Assembly (NCBI RefSeq): GCF_024489055.1
Contig: NC_090241.1
Location: 4,417,501 to 4,481,500, forward strand
Source: Chanodichthys erythropterus
Taxonomy: Eukaryota; Chordata; Actinopteri; Cypriniformes; Xenocyprididae
Length of the DNA stretch: 64,000 bases
Reading direction: 5' to 3'
Shown here: positions 59,755-64,000 of the stretch, piece by piece
How positions within the stretch are numbered: position 1 is the stretch's first letter
How the letters are laid out: every line of letters begins with the position of its first letter
The notes under the pieces: model-generated
The model's input: only the letters and a program-made list of their open reading frames with translations
Databases searched by the model: none
Told to the model about the DNA's origin: nothing
Made by a program: the position numbers and the translations under genes

Positions 59755-60100
59755 GCTAGTTAATGTTATTGCATTGGACTAAAATTGACTGACTTTACTC
59801 ACCCAGAGTCTAACAACTTCCCAAAAACATTTTTGACACTTGTGATGTTCCCAGTCAAAATTGACCGGCCTACAAAAAAATGCTTATAAATCCCTCATTA
59901 TGCTAGATCATCACCAAATACTGGATTCAGTCTTTTTGTCAGTTTGTTTTCTTTCAATTAGGACAGGTGTTATATTTCATTTTGGAATTGATCGAGCAGA
60001 GGCCTTATTTATCTAATTTTCCCTTTACTTTTGCGTGAACAAAAATATTATTTAGGGATGGTTTTGTCCATATTAAATAAAATATGAAAAACAATGCTTT
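59755..60100. repeat. Repeat copy A upstream of exon 10
   Basis: It shares, in the same order, 'ttgactgactttactca', 'acaacttcccaaaaa', 'acacttgtgatgttccc', and 'gtccatattaaataaaatatgaaaaac' with 61126-61370 (direct copy). The segment 59840-60000 is the complement of 61390-61610 and 61680-61850. Confidence 0.7.
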
Positions 60101-60319
60101 TGGGAAACAACCTAGAGCTGTTAGAATATACTTTCACCTTTTAATTCACCTTTTGTGTTCCATAGAAGAGAGTCAGTCACTTGGGTATTAAATAATGACA
60201 GAAATTACATTTTTGGGTGAACAATCCCTTTAAACAATTCTTTTTGACCTGTTCAAAACTCCCACTTTCAATGTTTTTCTCTTTTTTCAGTTTTTTTTCC
60301 CCTCTCTCTTCTCTTGCAG

Positions 60320-60551
60320 GTGGTGGCGTATCACTATTGTCAGGCTGATAACACGTACACATGCCTGGTCCCAGAGTTTGTGCACAGTGTGTCCGCTTTA
60401 CTGTGCAGAGCTCCTCGCCTCAGTGCTTATCGAGAGCTGTTACTCAGAGAGACGCACCTGCAGAGCCTGCTCAGCTTACGCTCCTGTGTCCAGGACCCTG
60501 CCGCCGCCTTCCGTAAGGGAGTCCTGGAGCCCCTCACGCTTCTACGCAAAG
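60320..60551 (+). CDS. tanc1: tanc1 coding exon 10 (NTPase, between Walker A and B)
   Basis: Acceptor cttgcag|gtggtg, donor cgcaaag|gtgaga; phase 0 to 1; residues 511-588. It encodes VVAYHYCQADNTYTCLVPEF, the conserved LRSCVQDP segment, and AFRKGVLEPLTLLRK. This is one of the most conserved TANC stretches. It is flanked by inverted copies of a dispersed repeat (59755-60100 upstream, 61381-61860 downstream). Length 232 nt, so its loss would shift the frame. Confidence 0.96.
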
Positions 60552-61125
60552 GTGAGACTCATCACATGCTACTGTCATTAATCACACCATCAAATAAAAA
60601 CTAAATATGTTTGCTCAGGGGTAATGGGGGGAGAAGAGCGCTCTTGCCTCATTTAATTTGGCCCAGTATGGATGTGAACAGATGGTCCTCAGAAATGGCT
60701 TGGATCACAAGGAACGACAGATGAAGGACTTAACAGGAATTTTAGAGAATGAGGCTAGAGAAAATTTCGAGTATGGAAATGAAGACATTGAGCTTTTGCT
60801 CTGGACTCTTGGAAATCAGTGTTCCTGGTTTGTAGCATCAGATTAAAGAGAGAATAAAGTCATGAAAGCAGCCTTTATATGAATAACGTTGAGTAAAGTC
60901 AACATGGCACTGATAAAAATTGTTCCTATGTACTTGAAAACGCTTTCCATTGTGGTGCAAAATGAACTTTTTCAACATAAATGTTTCTTGCTGGTCATAA
61001 ATATATACTGCATTATGAAAACGAATACATTTTGTCTTTATGACAACTGGTTTATTTAGCTGTTGTTTCCTTATATTGTGTAGATAAAGTTGATGACCCC
61101 GAGACGATTTTTCCATACCCGAAAT

Positions 61126-61550
61126 TGCTAGTTAATATTATTGTATTGGACTCAAATTTACTGACTTTACACAGAATCAATCAACTTCCCAAAAAATATT
61201 TGATACTTTTTGTAATTTTGTTGTTTGTTTTTTTTTCTACATTGTAACACTTGTGATGTTCCTGGTCAAAAAATATGCTTACTTGCTCAGTTTTTTTACT
61301 GAGAAAAAAAAAAAAGTTATTTGTGGATAATTTGGTCCATATTAAATAAAATATGAAAAACTTGTTCCTGGTCAGAAATGACCGGTCTTGAACTTTATCC
61401 TCAAATCAGTGAGGCTCAGATCAATGAGTATACGATCAGTCGGTTTCAAAAATAAATACAAAACCTGTCTTAACTGGAAAAAAAACAAGTTGACAAAAAG
61501 ACTGAATCCAATATTTGGCGATGAAAATAGCGTAAAAGTGATTTTTATAA

Positions 61551-61582
<32 letters not shown>

Positions 61583-61860
61583 GTAGGCTGGTCATTTTTG
61601 ACCGTGAACACCACAAGTGTGACTTTGTGCCATTTTGCATGAAATAAAACCATTTCAAAGCAAATGTCCTGGTTATAAGGCCTTCAATCGATCAGTTCCA
61701 AAAATAAATCTAAAACCTGTCCTATTTGAAAGAAAACAAGCTGAAAAAAATATTTAATCCAATATTTGGTGATAAGGTAGCATAACGAGAGATTTATAAA
61801 CAATTTTTTTGCAGGCTGGTCATTTTTGACTGGGAACATCACAAGTGTTATAGGGTTTTC
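61126..61860. repeat. Repeat cluster: one direct and two inverted copies downstream of exon 10
   Basis: 61126-61380 repeats copy A in the same orientation, with an insertion-like T-rich expansion. 61381-61615 and 61680-61860 both read 'aaaacctgtc', 'ccaatatttgg(c/t)gat' and 'gctggtcatttttgac', i.e. inverted relative to A. Copies C and D are tandem to each other, separated by about 65 bp. Confidence 0.72.
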
Positions 61861-62364
61861 AACACAGCACAAGGGTTAAGTCATAATGTAATAACTGAAC
61901 CAAATTTCCTTTGTGTTTGATGTCACCTAGGCTGTGTTGACTATTAGTTGATTTTAAATATGAATTGAGAGCCAAAGAGCTAGTTAGGCATTGTTGTAAG
62001 CTACTGTTGTAGCTAATGCATCCTGACTATAATATTAATATAGCAATTTAATTCGGATTAATGACTTCAGTGTAATAAATAAATTATTATTGCGGCACTA
62101 ATAAAAAATAACGATAGATTTGTTACTTGCGTGGAGATGCTTTCGAGAGTAACTTTGACTTGTGTTTCAGTCATGTAAATTGACTGCCAAATTGCATTCA
62201 GGTTTTCCTCCGTTCTGGTATCGAATGCCCTCATTTCATGAGACAATCAATTGATCAATAAAATCAAGTCCTGCCCCACATTCATTTTTCTTGTTGAGTA
62301 TCCTATTTCACTTTGAAAAACTCCATATTATGGAAGTAATTACAGGTTGCGACTTCAAAGGAAT

Positions 62365-62530
62365 AATTTATCCTAAAATTAATATTATGCCATCATTTAT
62401 TCACCCTCATGCTGTTCCAAAACTGACTGACTTTCTTCTGTGGAACACAAAAGCAGATTTCAGACAGAAAGTTTAATCTGCTCTTTTCTATACAATGAAA
62501 GTGAATGACAATGCTGTTGCCGGTGCCGTT
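62365..62530. repeat. MITE fragment
   Basis: It contains 'atcatttattcaccctcatgctgttccaaaactgactgactttcttctgtggaacacaaaag', the type of arm seen in the fold-back element at 26513-26840. The partner arm is absent. Confidence 0.55.
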
Positions 62531-62867
62531 ATACTGAATTTTTTTTTTTTTTTTTAAGTGAAGTATTAAAAAAAAAATGTATTCTGAAGGGTGCAGCTAT
62601 TAGTCAAGTGGCAAATACTCAAAAACAATGAGAGTGAGAGTTTCATTACAGACTGCAGGCACTTTTTCCTACTCAACATATGGCAAAAGAAGGCAGCATA
62701 TTGTGCTTGGTGTTCTAAAATCACCTAGTACACATTGTTCCTGTTAACTTTTCTGAACAAAAACCTGAACACACCCACGTAATGCCAGGACGCAAACTCT
62801 TAACAAACTCGGGGTCCACATTTGACTTCAAGTACGGTTACCATGTCATTTCTGTTGTGTTGTGCAG

Positions 62868-63034
62868 AGAGTAAGATTCCGGAGGAAGATTACATCATCC
62901 TAGTGGACGGTCTAAATGAGGCAGAGTTCCACAAACCAGACTATGGAGACACCATTGCGTCCTTCATCACCAAAATAATCTCTAAATTTCCCATTTGGCT
63001 TAAACTGATTGTGACCGTCAGGGTCAACCAAGTG
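62868..63034 (+). CDS. tanc1: tanc1 coding exon 11 (Walker B); last exon in window
   Basis: Acceptor ttgtgcag|agagt, donor caagtg|gtaagt; phase 1 to 0; residues 588-643. It encodes SKIPEEDYIILVDGLNEAEF and continues KPDYGDTIASFITKIISKFPIWLKLIVTVRVNQV. YIILVDG (596-602) has the hydrophobic-Asp pattern of a Walker B. The final VNQV replaces the ANFQ of human TANC1, a reason to re-check the donor; an alternative GT at 63032 is much weaker. Downstream exons lie beyond the window. Confidence 0.94.
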
Positions 63035-64000
63035 GTAAGTTTTTTTTGCACATCCTGCACCCTTACTTGGACTACTTTATGCTCAGTTTTAATACAAAGC
63101 AAGATCAAGAAGGTTTTAAAGCTCCGGCTTATATAGTGTCCTGATGTGCCTTTAGTGATCAGAGCTTTCAGAATGGTTGCGGTTTGAGTTTTATATGCTG
63201 GTCAGTGACTAGTGTGTGTATATAATCCATGTCTGTTCAGAGCTGGACTCCGACCTGCAGGAGCCAAGCTTATGTAAGAGGGGATAAGGGCTGTGATGCA
63301 ACGCCGCAGATGCTACGTGTGTCCCTATACACTTTTCACACACATACACTGTCTCTTTCTCTCTCACTCACTACTTCTCGGAGCAGTGACCCAAAAGTGC
63401 CAGACAACCCACACAACCAGGCTGCCGGTGTTTATTCTACAACATTAATCCTGCAGTTGTTTTGACATTTGTCGTGTTTTGCATACAGATGATGAAAAAG
63501 ATGCACAGTAAGATAAAAATTAACAGACTTCTGTGGTCCTTGTAGTATTCATTAATTTCCGTCTTGCAGTTTTCAAGAGCACGCAGTTGTCAGTGGTTAC
63601 TGCACAAAACCGCAATCTGAAAGGAACTATAATTATTCAAGAAACAGGGATTCTTTGGGAAGGCTGGTGGTCATTAGTCCTGTGCTATGGTGCATAACAG
63701 TTGTTTTAAATGAAGGTTCATCCCTTAAAGTCCCAACATTTTTTTTCATATTTAATTGCATGTCTTTCCATTGCAGCAGGCAGAAAGCTGTGTCGCTTTT
63801 TAATGCGACCAGCATCTGAATAATGCAGGAATTGTCGAAAATGGCCATTTTGTGTAGTTTTGTCATCTTATAAGTTATTGGTCAGGTGGTCTAACCAACA
63901 ACTAGAGGAAAAAATGATGTCATAGAGAGGACCCCTGTAGGTGCAAATGACTGTCAAGCATGTGTATAATATAATATAATTCGACATTTTTTATGATCAT
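63035..64000 (+). other. tanc1: Start of tanc1 intron 11
   Basis: No exon for the expected next segment of the NTPase is present. The sequence is unique-looking AT-rich DNA with a short CT/CA-rich tract (63340-63375). Nothing else can be supported. Confidence 0.75.

Larger units (their letters stand above)
56394..60319 (+). other. tanc1: tanc1 intron 9 (3.9 kb)
   Basis: It contains an interspersed repeat at about 56675-57590, a copy of the 'ccacaaaaatattaagcag'-type repeat at 57640-57880, further repeat-like DNA at 58645-59290, and the left copy of the repeat pair flanking exon 10 (59755-60100). 57900-58640 shows no supported feature. A T/C-rich tract precedes the exon 10 acceptor. Confidence 0.75.
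60552..62867 (+). other. tanc1: tanc1 intron 10 (2.3 kb)
   Basis: It contains the direct copy B (61126-61380) and inverted copies C and D (61381-61615, 61680-61860) of the repeat also found upstream of exon 10, and a MITE fragment at 62365-62530. 60600-61120 and 61870-62360 have no supported feature. Confidence 0.75.
6789..63034 (+). other. tanc1: tanc1 gene, 5' part (11 coding exons, 3' end outside window)
   Basis: Eleven exons with GT-AG introns join into one open frame of 643 codons. The conceptual protein matches what I know of vertebrate TANC1: a short basic N-terminus, Ser-rich blocks (GVSVSLPSSPLLP, TRLGFLLGDAIP, SPCSTLTSSTASPS, LESKDSGII), then a P-loop NTPase with GNVGFGKT (residues 429-436) and YIILVDGLNEAEFHKPDYGD (from residue 596). 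TANC proteins are postsynaptic density scaffolds that bind PSD-95 family and other synaptic partners; the NTPase resembles STAND ATPases. Ankyrin repeats, TPRs and the C-terminal PDZ ligand must lie beyond 64000. The N-terminus (MFKAVLKKGREGG), the RNAPQRSSMRLPW stretch and KIPEEDYIIL favour TANC1 over TANC2. The a/b paralogue is undecided. Confidence 0.93.

Noticed and set aside
60658..60846. 62-codon frame just after exon 10 (MAQYGCEQMVLRNG...)
   Set aside because: Intronic, lacking splice sites in a usable phase, and without similarity to TANC proteins; exon 11 joins exon 10 directly in phase.
1..64000. CRISPR arrays, prokaryotic defence systems, or an integrated virus
   Set aside because: No direct-repeat/spacer pattern, no prokaryotic gene organisation, and no retroviral gag/pol/env or LTR pair was recognised. 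Introns, splice sites and fish repeats define the window as vertebrate.

Overview
The window is vertebrate, almost certainly teleost and most likely cyprinid (zebrafish/carp type), genomic DNA. It is AT-rich, has no operons, and consists mostly of introns packed with short non-autonomous DNA transposons, Tc1-like elements and long microsatellites. Only one host gene can be supported. It lies on the + strand, its 5' UTR exon(s) probably begin upstream of the window, and its last exons lie beyond position 64000.

The gene is a tanc1 orthologue (tetratricopeptide repeat, ankyrin repeat and coiled-coil containing 1), a postsynaptic scaffold with an N-terminal disordered region, a STAND-type P-loop NTPase, ankyrin repeats and TPRs. 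Eleven coding exons were assembled by hand from splice sites and protein similarity: 6824-6887, 23569-23790, 28425-28517, 44532-44653, 48048-48258, 50786-51058, 54282-54407, 55789-56073, 56260-56393, 60320-60551 and 62868-63034. They join with consistent phase into 1929 nt, an uninterrupted 643-codon frame. It covers the Met start, the Ser/Pro-rich N-terminal region with its conserved blocks, the Walker A motif (residues 429-436) and the Walker B region (about 596-602). The rest of the NTPase, the ankyrin repeats and the TPRs are not in this window. The paralogue (tanc1a or tanc1b) cannot be decided from the sequence alone.

Layout. 1-6788: upstream DNA or 5' intron, with TIR elements, two of them nested. 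6888-23568: intron 1, holding two related Tc1-like elements (a deleted one at 17075-17932 and a near-full-length dead one at 18443-20009), hAT-like MITEs with 8-bp target duplications, a 49-bp perfect inverted repeat, a tRNA-like SINE head and several stacked MITEs. 23791-28424: intron 2, with a long (TATG)n array, a 5'-truncated LINE on the minus strand with clear target-site duplications, a fold-back MITE and a 48-bp perfect palindrome. 28518-44531: intron 3, repeat-dense, with a nested hAT-like insertion, an (AACAC)n array and a GA-rich block that could be an alternative first exon; it ends in a (TG)17 tract touching the exon 4 acceptor. 44654-63034: more closely spaced exons, and repeats that flank exon 10 in inverted orientation. 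63035-64000: the start of the next intron.

Nearly all the other open frames are shadows of microsatellites or mobile elements. I see no bacterial, viral or CRISPR-like system. The items most worth a second look are splicing-related (the TG tract at exon 4, inverted repeats around exon 10, possible internal promoters) and the unusual palindromes and nested transposons.
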